Assembly (NCBI RefSeq): GCF_000296215.2
Contig: NZ_CP013949.1
Location: 7,247,501 to 7,311,500, forward strand
DNA length: 64,000 nucleotides
Reading direction: 5' to 3'
Source of the DNA: Bradyrhizobium sp. CCGE-LA001
GTDB taxonomy: Bacteria; Pseudomonadota; Alphaproteobacteria; Rhizobiales; Xanthobacteraceae
The notes below the pieces were generated by a model. It did no database searches. It was given only the letters and a program-made list of their open reading frames with translations, and was not told where the DNA came from. How positions within the stretch are numbered: the stretch's first letter is position 1; each line of letters begins with the position of its first letter. Positions 53,040 to 62,152 of this stretch are shown here, piece after piece. The position numbers and the translations under genes were made by a program.

Positions 53040-56000
53040 TCAGGTCACCTCGTCACCGCTCGCGAGCATCTCGTTCAGCATCGCCTCGGCCTTGTGCTGA
53101 AGCGGCCGCGCGCCGTTTTCGGAGGCGATCGCGATGGCGGCACGCAGGGAAGCGCGGATGGCCGCCTTGCTTTCGGCATCGGAGGGCGGCGTCACCACGG
53201 CTTCGCCGAACAGGGCCTCGGCCTCGAGGCCCGAAAACCCCTGCTGCCGCGCCGTATTGCGGGCCTCGCGCAGCATGTTCTGAGCGGCCCTGACGTCGCC
53301 GGACCGGTGGGCGGCCAGCGCCAGATAGATCGAGCTGCGCAGCACCGCCGAGGTATATCCGACCGCCTTGGCCTCTTCGCGCGCCTCCGTCAGCATGCCC
53401 CGCGCCCGGTCGAACAGTCCCTGCTCCAGATAGGCGATGCCGAGATGGCAGGCGAGCACCGGCACGAACAGGCGGATGCCGTGCTTCTGCGCGAGCACGA
53501 ACCCGTCTTCGAGGATGGACGCAGCGGCGGCCGGATTGTTCTGCCCGAGCTTCAGCCAGCCGCCACTATAGGCGGCGGCGACGCGGTCATAGGGACGGCC
53601 GGTCTCCTCCGCGATCGCGGCGGCCTGTTGCTGGAGCCCCTCGGCCGCATCGAGCTCACCCATGACGGTGTGGGTGAAGCTCTTCATCATGCAGCAGAGC
53701 AGCAGCAGATAGCTCGGCGTCGTCCCGATCGGAGCGCGGGCTTGCGGACCCGCCAGCTGGGTGCGCGCCAGCGCCAATGTCCGTTCGGCTTCGGGGTAGC
53801 GGCCGGCGAGGAAATAGGCCTGCCCGAGACCGTACCGGGCTAGATTGAGCCAACCCGGATTGTCCCATTCCTGAGCGAGGCGGACCACCTCTTCCGAGAC
53901 AGCGACGGCTTCGACCGGCGCTCCGTAGAAGTTTTGCGCGCCGGCTCGAACCGTCATCGCGGCGACCTTGCGTCCGATATCGTCGATCCCATCCGCCCGC
54001 CGTTCGGCATCCATTCCAAGGTCGAGCCACTCGGCGACCTGGCCGGACGCGATGAACGCCGCGCGGGCCTCCATCCGCAGATCGATGGCATCGGCCTCCC
54101 GCGAAGGCGTCATCGGCGTCTTGTCGAGCGAGCCCATCGCAATCTCGAAATAGCTGGCCGCGTCGGAAAACGCCGACCGGCTCAGGCATTTTCGCCCTGC
54201 GCTCTTGCCGTGACTGAACGCCTTGTACCAATCGCGGGCCCGCACGGCGTGATAGCACAGCGTATCGGGTTGATCCGCGCCTGCTCCATCGCCCTCCAGC
54301 CTCGCAAGAATGCGCGCGTGGATGGCTTCGCGCACCTTCTCGACCATCGAGTCATAGGTCACCTGGCGGACCATCTCGTGCCGAAACTCGAGCACATCGT
54401 CCAGTTCGCTGTCGATCCTCACCAGCAGCTCGGCGCGATCGAGCGCCGCAAGGCAATCCTGAAGGACGCTTTCGGGCAGCTCGGCGAGGTCTCGCAGCGT
54501 GGCGACGCTCGATCGCCGTCCCAGCGCTGCCGCGATCTGCAGGATGGCGCGCTCCTGGCGCGACACGCGATCGAGGCGCGCCGCGATCACGCCCTGGATG
54601 CTCGAGGGAATGCCCAGCTCGTCGATCGGACGCATCAGCGCGAGATCGCCCCACTGGCCGTGGAGCGTTCCGCTGTCCCGCAAACCCCGGCACACCTCCT
54701 CGATGAACAGAGGGACATTTGCCGTGTGCGAGATGATGCGATTCTTCAGATCGTCGTTGGCCGCGGAGGGTCCGAGCATGTCGGCGAGCATGGCTAGCCC
54801 CGAGTCGTGGTCGAGCGGTTGCATCGCGACGACCTCGGCATGGCAGCGCGCAATCCACACCGGCATGCCGTTGGGCCTGGAGGTGAGGAGGACGAGAAGA
54901 CCTGGAGCCTGAAGCGACGCTATCGTGGCCATGACCGCATCGCTGGCCCGATCGATCCAGTGCAGATCCTCGAGCAGAAGGATGGTTCGTTGACGACGCG
55001 CGATGCTCTCGATGACGGCGCAGCTTGCATCGGAGATCGCGCGTCCCCGGGCGTGAGGCTCGAGCTGGGACCAGCGAGGATTCGTCGTCGGCAGATCGAG
55101 CACCGCGTCGAGGGCGCATTGCGCAATCTCTCCGAGATCCTTCCGCGGATCCGACGGGCTGTCGGAATCCTTTGCGGCGGCCTCCAGGGCGGACAGCAGA
55201 ACACGCTTGAGGGTGCTGAACGGGGCCCCCTTGAGGTTCGGGCTGCACTCGGCGTTGATCAGGCGCCAACCACGGGATCTGAGCTCCTGGACGAATTCGT
55301 GCGCGAGCCGCGATTTGCCGATGCCCGCGTCGCCGAGCAGCAGGACCGTCCGCCGGCCCGTTCTGGCGCTCTCGACGGCACGGGCCAGCAATGCCCGCTC
55401 CGTCGTACGATCGACGAACCGCGAGACGCTGCGGGCACGCCGCACCCGCCAGCTCGACAAATCGCTCGCCCCCACGATGCGGTAGACCGGCACGGCCTGA
55501 TTGAAGCCGCGCAGCGGCTTGCCGCCGAGATACTCGAATCGGACATGCCCTTCGGCAAGCTCCTGGCACGCTTTCGACACGTAAATCTGATTCGCCTCCG
55601 CCGCAGATTCCAGGCGGGCGGCCAGATGCTGGGCGGCACCGCCGATTTCGTAGACCTTGGAAAACTCGCTGGAGACCATGTAGGCGACGACATGACCCGA
55701 GTGCAGACCAACCCGGACCTGAAGCCCGGGATCGCCCAAGCCGACGACACGCCGGACCAATTCGATGGCCGCATGGCAGGCCAGGGGGGCATGATTGTCG
55801 TCCGCGATCGGAGCGCCGAACACCGCAGAAACGCCGTCGCCCAGCTCCTTGCTGACGATGCCTCCGAACTGACGCACCGCGCCTCTCATAGCGGCCAGCG
55901 CCGGCTCCAGGCGCGAGACCGCCTCCTCCGGATCGAGATCGGCGACAAGTCCGGTGGAATCGACGACGTCGGCACGGAGAATCGTCACGAACCGGCGTTC

Positions 56001-56093
56001 GTTGTCCGGCTCGGAACGGCGCACGGCCACCCCGCAATTGGAGCACCAGCTATCGCCTGGGTCGATCGCCGACTGACACGCGACACACTGCAT
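53040..56093 (-). CDS. Class III cyclase-domain / ATPase / TPR signalling protein
   Basis: A 1017-residue protein. A zinc ribbon (Cys 3, 6, 17, 20) is followed by a class III nucleotide cyclase domain (about 35-205), an AAA/NACHT-like ATPase with Walker A GDAGIGKS at 254-261 and a Walker B-like ILLLEDLHWID, and a long helical TPR-type region to the C-terminus. Metal Asp 42 and Asp 86 and the Lys 82 position are present, but the substrate-recognition Asp is Ala 153 and the transition-state Asn is His 156; Arg 160 remains. It may be an active variant or a regulatory domain. ATG at 56093 is preferred over a start 22 codons earlier. Confidence 0.88.
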   Translation of the reverse strand: MQCVACQSAIDPGDSWCSNCGVAVRRSEPDNERRFVTILRADVVDSTGLVADLDPEEAVSRLEPALAAMRGAVRQFGGIVSKELGDGVSAVFGAPIADDNHAPLACHAAIELVRRVVGLGDPGLQVRVGLHSGHVVAYMVSSEFSKVYEIGGAAQHLAARLESAAEANQIYVSKACQELAEGHVRFEYLGGKPLRGFNQAVPVYRIVGASDLSSWRVRRARSVSRFVDRTTERALLARAVESARTGRRTVLLLGDAGIGKSRLAHEFVQELRSRGWRLINAECSPNLKGAPFSTLKRVLLSALEAAAKDSDSPSDPRKDLGEIAQCALDAVLDLPTTNPRWSQLEPHARGRAISDASCAVIESIARRQRTILLLEDLHWIDRASDAVMATIASLQAPGLLVLLTSRPNGMPVWIARCHAEVVAMQPLDHDSGLAMLADMLGPSAANDDLKNRIISHTANVPLFIEEVCRGLRDSGTLHGQWGDLALMRPIDELGIPSSIQGVIAARLDRVSRQERAILQIAAALGRRSSVATLRDLAELPESVLQDCLAALDRAELLVRIDSELDDVLEFRHEMVRQVTYDSMVEKVREAIHARILARLEGDGAGADQPDTLCYHAVRARDWYKAFSHGKSAGRKCLSRSAFSDAASYFEIAMGSLDKTPMTPSREADAIDLRMEARAAFIASGQVAEWLDLGMDAERRADGIDDIGRKVAAMTVRAGAQNFYGAPVEAVAVSEEVVRLAQEWDNPGWLNLARYGLGQAYFLAGRYPEAERTLALARTQLAGPQARAPIGTTPSYLLLLCCMMKSFTHTVMGELDAAEGLQQQAAAIAEETGRPYDRVAAAYSGGWLKLGQNNPAAAASILEDGFVLAQKHGIRLFVPVLACHLGIAYLEQGLFDRARGMLTEAREEAKAVGYTSAVLRSSIYLALAAHRSGDVRAAQNMLREARNTARQQGFSGLEAEALFGEAVVTPPSDAESKAAIRASLRAAIAIASENGARPLQHKAEAMLNEMLASGDEVT

Positions 56094-56179
56094 TTCCGTG
56101 CCTTCAAAAGCTGCAGCGCCGTCGCTTGTCGACCGGCGCTCGCAAGGAGCCCGGCGCAAGATTACCCATCGAAAGAGTC

Positions 56180-56356
56180 ATGGCAATCGAACTTGCACGC
56201 CGTACGGCGCCATCACCGATCCGCAGCTCTCTGGACGAAGCACAATTTCGAGTGATAGCAATTGCACGCGCGAAATATGGGGCCGCGCGTTCTAGGGGCG
56301 CCGCGGCTTTTCTTCTGGCCGACGAGCTTTGCTGGGCTGCACGTCACCCCGATTGA
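56180..56356 (+). CDS. Possible small ORF upstream of the unknown gene
   Basis: A 58-residue frame from ATG 56180 after GAAAGAG (MAIELARRTAPSPIRSSLDEAQFRVIAIARAKYG). No domain is recognised. It is divergent from the cyclase gene and 25 bp upstream of an unrecognised gene. Composition is plausible for coding, but chance cannot be excluded. Confidence 0.3.
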   Translation: MAIELARRTAPSPIRSSLDEAQFRVIAIARAKYGAARSRGAAAFLLADELCWAARHPD

Positions 56357-56381
56357 TTAGAACATATCGAAGGGCAAGGCG

Positions 56382-56873
56382 ATGGGCGGCAAGACATATA
56401 GCGGCAAGGCGTTCAGGGATTTGATGAACTGCAATTACTACCCCCTGGCGAACATGAAGAGGAGCGTGGCCAAGCTCAAAGCGTCGGACGACATCGATCT
56501 GCCGACCCTTGAATATGGCCAGTACCACCTGATCCTGACGCCGCCATCGAAATGGCCGCAGGGAAGTGCCAAGTACTGGCACAAGGAGAAGGGCCGGGCT
56601 CGCCTCGACCTCAGCACCCAACCGAACACGGTCCCCCTATCGCGGGACGAGCCCGGCGTGATCCCCCTGACGCGATGCGACCTGCTCGATGCCTGCGTCC
56701 GGAAGTGCTTCAACTCCGAGCCGCCGATCCCGATGAAGACCAACATCATCGTCCATGCGCCGAACGACGCCTATGCCCACCGGCACGAGATCCGGCTGGA
56801 ATGGGAATACAAGAAGGGCTCGGACAAGCCGACACTGCTCCATCTGACGATGGTCTGTCCGCACAGATCGTGA
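56382..56873 (+). CDS. Unrecognised protein
   Basis: A 163-residue protein (MGGKTYSGKAFRDLMNCNYYPLANMKRSVAKLKASDD). It has no signal peptide or membrane helix. It is rich in basic residues and prolines, with three Cys near the middle and end (TRCDLLDACVRKCFN; VCPHRS). GGGCAAGGCG precedes the ATG. No family is recognised. It lies alone between the cyclase gene and the four-barrel OMP gene. Its sense frame uses GC-rich third positions, supporting a real gene. Confidence 0.6.
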   Translation: MGGKTYSGKAFRDLMNCNYYPLANMKRSVAKLKASDDIDLPTLEYGQYHLILTPPSKWPQGSAKYWHKEKGRARLDLSTQPNTVPLSRDEPGVIPLTRCDLLDACVRKCFNSEPPIPMKTNIIVHAPNDAYAHRHEIRLEWEYKKGSDKPTLLHLTMVCPHRS

Positions 56874-57108
56874 TTAGAAGCGTTCTGGCTTGTGCGGACA
56901 TCATCGTCGCACGCGGGTGATATGCCGGGACTGTGGCGGGCCGCCGGTGTCCACCTCCCGTCACCGACCCGTCGCATGAAGATGATCCGGTTCGGGGGCG
57001 GACGGGAAGGCGATCAGGGAGTTTTGAGGGAGCCCCGTCCCGGAGCAGTGATCCGGAAAAATGCAATGCACTTTTCCGGATGATGATTCATCCCGCTCTC
57101 GTCGCACC

Positions 57109-60100
57109 TTAGTCGCAATAGCAGAACGCGTAGACTGCGCCGATCTTGGCAATGTGGAGGTCTGCGCTGGTCTTTCGCGACGTGCTGTCCGCGTTGGCCC
57201 TGAGAATGGTCGTGGCGCCCTGGATCTGCGTGCTCGAGCTGGTGCGCGTCTCGGCGCGGTCGATGTCGAAATGCAGGTAGCGATATTCGCCGCGCAGCGA
57301 CCATCGCTGGGTCAGCTTGAACTCGCCGCCCGCGCCAGCCGTATAGCCCGCCACCCACTTGCCGTTGGGCCCGTTGACGCCGCCGGGGTCGGGAAAGGTG
57401 AAATGGCCGAGCGCCAAGCCGCCGACACCGTAGAGCATCAGCTTCGGGGTGACGAGATAGCCGGCCCGGCCGAACACGCCGACGTTCGAGCGCAATTGCT
57501 CACTGGCCTGCATCGCCGTCGGATTGACACTCGTGGTCACGACACCGTTGAGAACTTGACGGGTATTGCTCGTCTGCTCGCCGTTCATCTTGAAGGCAAC
57601 ATCCGAGAAGAGCGTGCCTTCGATCTGACCGCCGGCCACGATATTGCCGGCTCGCCAGTTGTAGCCTGCGAACAGATCGACCATCGAGCCCGTGGTGTCG
57701 CCGGCGGCACTGCCCCGGGTCGTCGTATTGCCGACGAAATCAGTCGTCTGCACCGCACCGTTGAAATTCTGCTGGGCAGAGTCGGCAGTCGAGGCCAGGA
57801 TCTGTCGGGCACGGCCCGCGCCGGCAGCGAAATAGGCGCCGAGATAGGGGCCTGCCCAATGGTCGCTGGGGGCGCCAGGCAGCGCCGCCATGGCTGATCG
57901 CGGTCCTCCTTCACCGAACCTATAGACCATGCCGATCTTTCCGGTGTGGAAGTCGGCGTTGATCTGGCGAGTGGTGCTGTCGGTGGAGAGAGAGGTGCTG
58001 GAAGATCCGGTCGATTGCGTGCTCGATGCGAAGTTGCTGCCTTCGTTGCGGCCAAAGCCGTAGTGCGTATAGCGATATTCGCCGCGCAGCGACCAGTTGC
58101 CTGTCAGCTTCACCTCGCCGCCGGCGCCCAACGTGTAGCCGGCCACCCACTTGCCGTTGGCGCCGCCGCTGCTGAAGTCCCCGTCAGCGTAAGTGAAATG
58201 TCCCAGCGCCAGGCCACCGAGGCCGTAGAGCAGCACGTTCGGCGTCACCAGATATCCGGCCCGGCCGATGACGCCGACGTTCGAACGCAGTTGCTGCTGG
58301 GTCCGGTTGCCGGCCGTTTGCGAGCCTGAAGACGTCGAGGTGACGGCTCCGTTCGAGGTGTCAACCGAGGTGAATGTGTGAGGGCCGATGGTCTTGAACG
58401 TCACGTCGGAAAAGACCGAGCCTTCGATCTGCCCGCCGGCCACGACACTTCCGGCGCGCCAATTGTAGCCGGCGAAGAGATCGACCATCGAACCCGTCAC
58501 GTCGCCGACGGGACGGCCGTTCGTCGATTGGGTGCTGGTGGACGTCGTGGTCCCGACGATGGTGATCGTGCTGGTGCTGGTGTTGTTCGTCGCGATGGTT
58601 TCCGCGGCACGTCCGGCGCCGGCACCGAAATAGGCGCCGATATAAGGTCCCGCCCAGCCGTCGTTCCAGGCCGGGCTCGGCAGTGCCGCCATCGCCGACC
58701 GCGTTCCTGACGCGCCGAATTGATAAACCAGTCCGATCTTGCCGACGTGGAAATCGGCGTCGATATGCCGCCCGTTGACGGTGCTGTTGGTGGACGTGGT
58801 GGTGCCGCCACCTGACACGGATGTCTGCGAGCTGCCCGTCGGCTCGTTGCCGTCATATCCGAAATGCATGTAGCGGTATTCACCGCGCAGCGACCAGCTG
58901 TCCGTCAGCTTGACCTCGCCGCCCGCGCCCGCGACGTAACCAGCCACCCATTTGCCGTTCTTGCCGCCGACGCGGACTTCCGAGTCGGGATAGCCGTCGG
59001 GATAGGTCAGATGCCCCAGCGCGAGGCCGCCCAGGCCATACAGCAGTACACTCGGCGTCACCAGATAACCGGCCCGGCCGATCACGCCGACGTTCGAGCG
59101 CAACTGCTGCCGGTCCTCGATCCTGTTCGTCCCTGAGCTTGTCGAGGTGACGACGCCGTTGTTGGTCGAAACCGAGCTGTATGCCTCGTTGCCGACCGTC
59201 TTCGTGGTGACGTCGCTGAACAAGGTGCCTTCGATCTGCCCGCCGGCCACGACATTGCCGGTTCGCCAGTTGTAGCCGGCGAACAAATCGACCATCGAAC
59301 CGGTCATATCGCCGGCGAGATTGCCGAATCCCGATTGCGTGAACGCCGACGTCCCGCCGACAGTGCTGACACTGCCTTCGTCGTCGATTCTCGTGGAGGT
59401 CTGTCTTGCGCGCCCGGCGCCGGCACCGAAGTAAGCACCAATATAGGGTCCGGCCCAGCTGTCACCCCAGGCGCTAGCGAATGAAGCCCCGCGTCCCGCC
59501 GGCGGTATCGCCGCCATCGCGGACAGCGGTCCGGAATCACCGAATTGGTACACCAGACCGATCTTTGCCAGGTGGAAATCGGCATTCGTCCGTGTCGAGG
59601 AAGATTCGCTGCTGGTCGAGACAAACGTGGTTGCGCCCGTCGCCGAGCTGGCCGTTGAGTTGGTGGCTGCGCTCCTGTTGAAGCCGAAATTCAGGTACCG
59701 GTATTCGCCGCGCAGCGACCAATTTCCGGTCAGCTTCAACTCGCCGCCGGCGCCGACCGTGTAGCCGGCCACCCATTTGTTGTTGCCGCCACCGAAAGGA
59801 TCGGCGCTGTCGGCAAAGGTGAAGTGACCGAGCTCGAGGCCGCCGAGGCCATACAGCAGCAGGTCCGGACGCGCGAGAAAACCGAGCCGGCCGATCAGCC
59901 CGACTCGCGAGCGCAGCTGCTGGTTGCTCTGCACGGTCGCCGAGCCGGCAGTCGTCGAGGTCACCACACCGAGCAGCACGTTGGTGCTGACACTGTTGAA
60001 CGTCTGGTTGCCGAACGGCTTCAACGCGACATCGGAAAAGACCGTGCCTTCAACCTGCCCGCCGGCCACGATATTCCCGGCTTGCCAATTATACCCCGCG

Positions 60101-60293
60101 AACAGGTCGACCATCGAACCGGTCACGTCGCCCGAAAGAATGCTCGCAGTCGTCCCGACCAAGGTCGAGTTCGACGTCACCACGCCGGCGTTGGTCGAGA
60201 GTGAGCTGTTGGCGAAACTGCCAGTCGAGGAGTCCGTCGCATGTCCGGCGCCCGCACCGAAATAAGCGCCGATATAGGGCCCGGCCCAGCTGT
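57109..60293 (-). repeat. Four direct ~800-bp repeats inside the OMP gene
   Basis: Repeat units begin at about 60293, 59463, 58664 and 57864 with spacings of 830, 799 and 800 bp and a last unit of about 755 bp. Units 2-4 are more alike (GGQIEG..FSDV; NVGV.GRAGYLVTP) than unit 1 (GGQVEGTVFSDV; RVGLIGRLGFLARP). Divergence between units is clear, so this is not a recent assembly-type duplication. Confidence 0.85.
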
Positions 60294-60411
60294 TGACCCA
60301 GGCCGGTCGGGGTGGCGCCTTCACAGTCAGGTCGGCGGCTAGAGCTCCGGCAGAAACCATGATCGAGGCGCCAGCCAATGAAGCGCCCGTCAGTGATGTC
60401 AGCTTTTTCAC
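57109..60411 (-). CDS. Outer membrane protein of four tandem Omp25-like beta-barrel repeats
   Basis: A 1100-residue protein starting at GTG 60411, with a signal peptide (MKKLTSLTGASLAGASIMVSAGALA) cleaved before ADLTVKAPP. Four consecutive domains of about 250-277 residues follow, starting near 60293, 59463, 58664 and 57864. Each opens WAGPY(I/L)GAYF.AGAG, contains TGSMVDLFAGYNW and LRS.VG..GR.G(Y/F)L, then W(S)LRGEYRY, and closes KIG.VY.F, the full eight-strand OMP_b-brl pattern of rhizobial RopB/Omp25. Linkers of about 25 residues share SAMAA(I/L)P. A normal member has one barrel; four in one chain is odd. The C-terminus has CYCD after the terminal YAF. Confidence 0.88.
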   Translation of the reverse strand: MKKLTSLTGASLAGASIMVSAGALAADLTVKAPPRPAWVNSWAGPYIGAYFGAGAGHATDSSTGSFANSSLSTNAGVVTSNSTLVGTTASILSGDVTGSMVDLFAGYNWQAGNIVAGGQVEGTVFSDVALKPFGNQTFNSVSTNVLLGVVTSTTAGSATVQSNQQLRSRVGLIGRLGFLARPDLLLYGLGGLELGHFTFADSADPFGGGNNKWVAGYTVGAGGELKLTGNWSLRGEYRYLNFGFNRSAATNSTASSATGATTFVSTSSESSSTRTNADFHLAKIGLVYQFGDSGPLSAMAAIPPAGRGASFASAWGDSWAGPYIGAYFGAGAGRARQTSTRIDDEGSVSTVGGTSAFTQSGFGNLAGDMTGSMVDLFAGYNWRTGNVVAGGQIEGTLFSDVTTKTVGNEAYSSVSTNNGVVTSTSSGTNRIEDRQQLRSNVGVIGRAGYLVTPSVLLYGLGGLALGHLTYPDGYPDSEVRVGGKNGKWVAGYVAGAGGEVKLTDSWSLRGEYRYMHFGYDGNEPTGSSQTSVSGGGTTTSTNSTVNGRHIDADFHVGKIGLVYQFGASGTRSAMAALPSPAWNDGWAGPYIGAYFGAGAGRAAETIATNNTSTSTITIVGTTTSTSTQSTNGRPVGDVTGSMVDLFAGYNWRAGSVVAGGQIEGSVFSDVTFKTIGPHTFTSVDTSNGAVTSTSSGSQTAGNRTQQQLRSNVGVIGRAGYLVTPNVLLYGLGGLALGHFTYADGDFSSGGANGKWVAGYTLGAGGEVKLTGNWSLRGEYRYTHYGFGRNEGSNFASSTQSTGSSSTSLSTDSTTRQINADFHTGKIGMVYRFGEGGPRSAMAALPGAPSDHWAGPYLGAYFAAGAGRARQILASTADSAQQNFNGAVQTTDFVGNTTTRGSAAGDTTGSMVDLFAGYNWRAGNIVAGGQIEGTLFSDVAFKMNGEQTSNTRQVLNGVVTTSVNPTAMQASEQLRSNVGVFGRAGYLVTPKLMLYGVGGLALGHFTFPDPGGVNGPNGKWVAGYTAGAGGEFKLTQRWSLRGEYRYLHFDIDRAETRTSSSTQIQGATTILRANADSTSRKTSADLHIAKIGAVYAFCYCD

Positions 60412-60648
60412 CCCAACCCCCCAATTCCAATTCCAATTCCAGAACAAGAAAATGTTACCGGAAGAGCAGATGAAAAGCCGTTGCGCGCATACAACAAGTT
60501 CGACGTTTCGGAGTCGAAGCCGACCTAAGTTATTGATACTTATATGAAATGCGTCAGGTTGTCGCACTTGGAAGATGCAACTTAATCCTGCACAGCGCGA
60601 CAACATTGTCGCGCGAGGCCGCATCAGCTCGGCGCCTCATCCCAAAAC

Positions 60649-60679
60649 AAAAATGGCCCGCATCAAGCGGGCCATTTTC
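60649..60679 (-). terminator. Terminator of the original tRNA-fMet gene
   Basis: ATGGCCCGC at 60653-60661 pairs with GCGGGCCAT at 60667-60675 around a five-base loop. On the minus strand a run TTTTTGTTTT follows. It lies just past the tRNA 3' end and stayed on the chromosomal side of the junction. Confidence 0.85.
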
Positions 60680-60704
60680 GTATCGGATCCGGTCAATCCG
60701 AATT

Positions 60705-60749
60705 TGGTTGCGGGGATAGGATTTGAACCTATGACCTTCAGGTTATGAG
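60705..60749 (-). other. att site: displaced 3' part of initiator tRNA-fMet(CAT)
   Basis: The minus strand reads CTCATAACCTGAAGG, then the T-arm ATAGGTTCAAATCCTAT, then CCCCGCAACCA. This is the anticodon loop (CAT) to CCA end of an initiator Met tRNA. Upstream of CTCAT the match breaks: the expected anticodon-stem and 5' half are absent, so this is not a working tRNA. It is the direct-repeat end left when an element recombined into the tRNA gene; the reconstituted tRNA should be at the far right end of the element. Confidence 0.85.
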
Positions 60750-60899
60750 TATGAATTTCACAGTTTTCTGGAGTTATCCCAAGACCTCTTGCTTTACCTA
60801 AGCCACTTAAAATACTAGTGAAATCTAGCATCGCGATTTCCCGAGATATCCTGCCATTCCCGTTACGGTGGCGACTCGGTGGCGATTCTGGAGGTCAAT

Positions 60900-62138
60900 G
60901 TGCCGGTACTGAAGCTGACGCGGAGAACGATCGACGCAATCGAACCCGTCGACAAGCAGACCATCTTTTACGACAGCGAATTGACCGGTTTTTGCCTCAA
61001 GGTCCTTCCCTCCGGCGTCCAGAGGTGGTGCGTCGAATACCGTAGCGGCGCCGGCGGGCGGAGCGTCGGCAAGACGCGGATGGTCCTTGGGTCCGCCTCG
61101 AGCATGACGCCCGACCAGGCGCGCGCTAGGGCCAAATCAACCCTCGCTGCTGTGGCTCTCGGACAGGATCCCGCCCGCAAGCGCTCGACCGAACGTGCCA
61201 TGCCAACCTTTGCCGAGTTTGGCGAGCGCTATCTCAGGGAGGAGGCCGCGGCAAAACTAAAGCCGCGAACGGTCGTCAACTACCGTATCTACCTGCGTAA
61301 GCACGCCGCCCCCCTCCTGGGCACCCGCAAGCTCGATGCGCTCGATAGTGCCGCCATCTCGAAGATGCACCGGAAGATCGGCAAGGAGACGCCGATGACC
61401 GCGAATCGGGTCGTCGAGTTCATCGGATCCGTCTTCCGGTACGCTGCCGTCTGCGGCCTCGTTACCAAGGGGCACAATCCCGCGAGTCATGTCCAAGCAT
61501 TCCGCGAGCAGCGCCGCGAACGGTTCCTGAGCTCACCGGAACTAGGCCGCCTGGGAGACGCCATTCGCGAAGCGGAAACGGTGGGCATTCCGTGGGCTGT
61601 GGACAAAGACCAGCCGAACGCGAAGCACATCCCGAAAAACGGTCGCACGAAAATCGGGCCTCACGTAGCGGCTGCATTGCGCCTCTTGATCCTCACTGGC
61701 GCCCGACTGCGCGAAATCCTCGAGCTCAAGTGGGAGTATGTTGACCTCCAGCGCGGCCTGCTCCTGCTCCCTGACAGCAAGACGGGACAGAAGGCCATCA
61801 TTCTCAATGCACCGGCTCTCGACATCCTTGGCAAGATTCCCAACGTCGATTGCTACGTGATCGCCAGCGATATCAAGGGCCAGCCTCGGCACGACCTGAA
61901 TAAGCCTTGGAAGCTCGTGAGCACGCGATCAGGCCTCGAAGGCGTAAGAATCCATGACCTGAGACATACCCACGCCAGCTATGGCGCAGGCGCAGGCTTT
62001 GGGCTGCCCATTATCGGGAAGTTGCTTGGCCATTCGCAGCCCGCGACCACCGCCCGGTATGCGCATCTGGACAATGATCCGTTGCGGCGAGCATCCAACC
62101 AAATCGCAAAGGCACTAGCGGAAGCCATGGGCGACTGA
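60900..62138 (+). CDS. int: Tyrosine site-specific integrase (tRNA-targeting, P4-like)
   Basis: A 412-residue phage-type integrase. The N-terminal DUF4102-like domain (LTRRTIDAIEPVDKQTIFYDSELTGFCLKVLPSG), a core-binding domain (about 105-200) and the catalytic domain are present. Catalytic residues are Arg in LILTGARLREILELKW, His and Arg in RIHDLRHTHASYG, His in LLGHSQPATTARYAHL and the Tyr of that last motif. Start is GTG at 60900, five bases after GGAGG; the GTG at 60879 has no ribosome site. It lies 150 bp from the tRNA-derived att site and presumably inserted the element there. Confidence 0.93.
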   Translation: MPVLKLTRRTIDAIEPVDKQTIFYDSELTGFCLKVLPSGVQRWCVEYRSGAGGRSVGKTRMVLGSASSMTPDQARARAKSTLAAVALGQDPARKRSTERAMPTFAEFGERYLREEAAAKLKPRTVVNYRIYLRKHAAPLLGTRKLDALDSAAISKMHRKIGKETPMTANRVVEFIGSVFRYAAVCGLVTKGHNPASHVQAFREQRRERFLSSPELGRLGDAIREAETVGIPWAVDKDQPNAKHIPKNGRTKIGPHVAAALRLLILTGARLREILELKWEYVDLQRGLLLLPDSKTGQKAIILNAPALDILGKIPNVDCYVIASDIKGQPRHDLNKPWKLVSTRSGLEGVRIHDLRHTHASYGAGAGFGLPIIGKLLGHSQPATTARYAHLDNDPLRRASNQIAKALAEAMGD

Positions 62139-62152
62139 CTCCGGGTGTCGAC

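Larger units (their letters stand above)
60412..60899. other. Junction region between OMP gene and integrase
   Basis: This 488 bp region holds the leader and promoter area of the OMP gene (AT-rich at 60480-60550), the terminator of the fMet tRNA (60653-60680), the displaced tRNA 3' end (60705-60749) and about 150 bp of AT-rich element DNA before integrase. No protein gene is supported; minus-strand frames across it are tRNA artefacts. Confidence 0.7.

Noticed and set aside
57109..60293. CRISPR array or simple satellite
   Set aside because: The repeats are about 800 bp, diverged and in frame in one gene with barrel motifs; no short identical repeats with unique spacers exist in the window.
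60705..60780. Functional tRNA-Met gene
   Set aside because: Only the part from the anticodon loop to CCA matches; the 5' acceptor strand, D-arm and anticodon-stem partner are missing.
60637..60831. Small minus-strand ORF over the tRNA fragment
   Set aside because: Its product contains the typical translated tRNA T-arm (HNLKVIGSNPIPATKF) and is an artefact of the tRNA 3' end.
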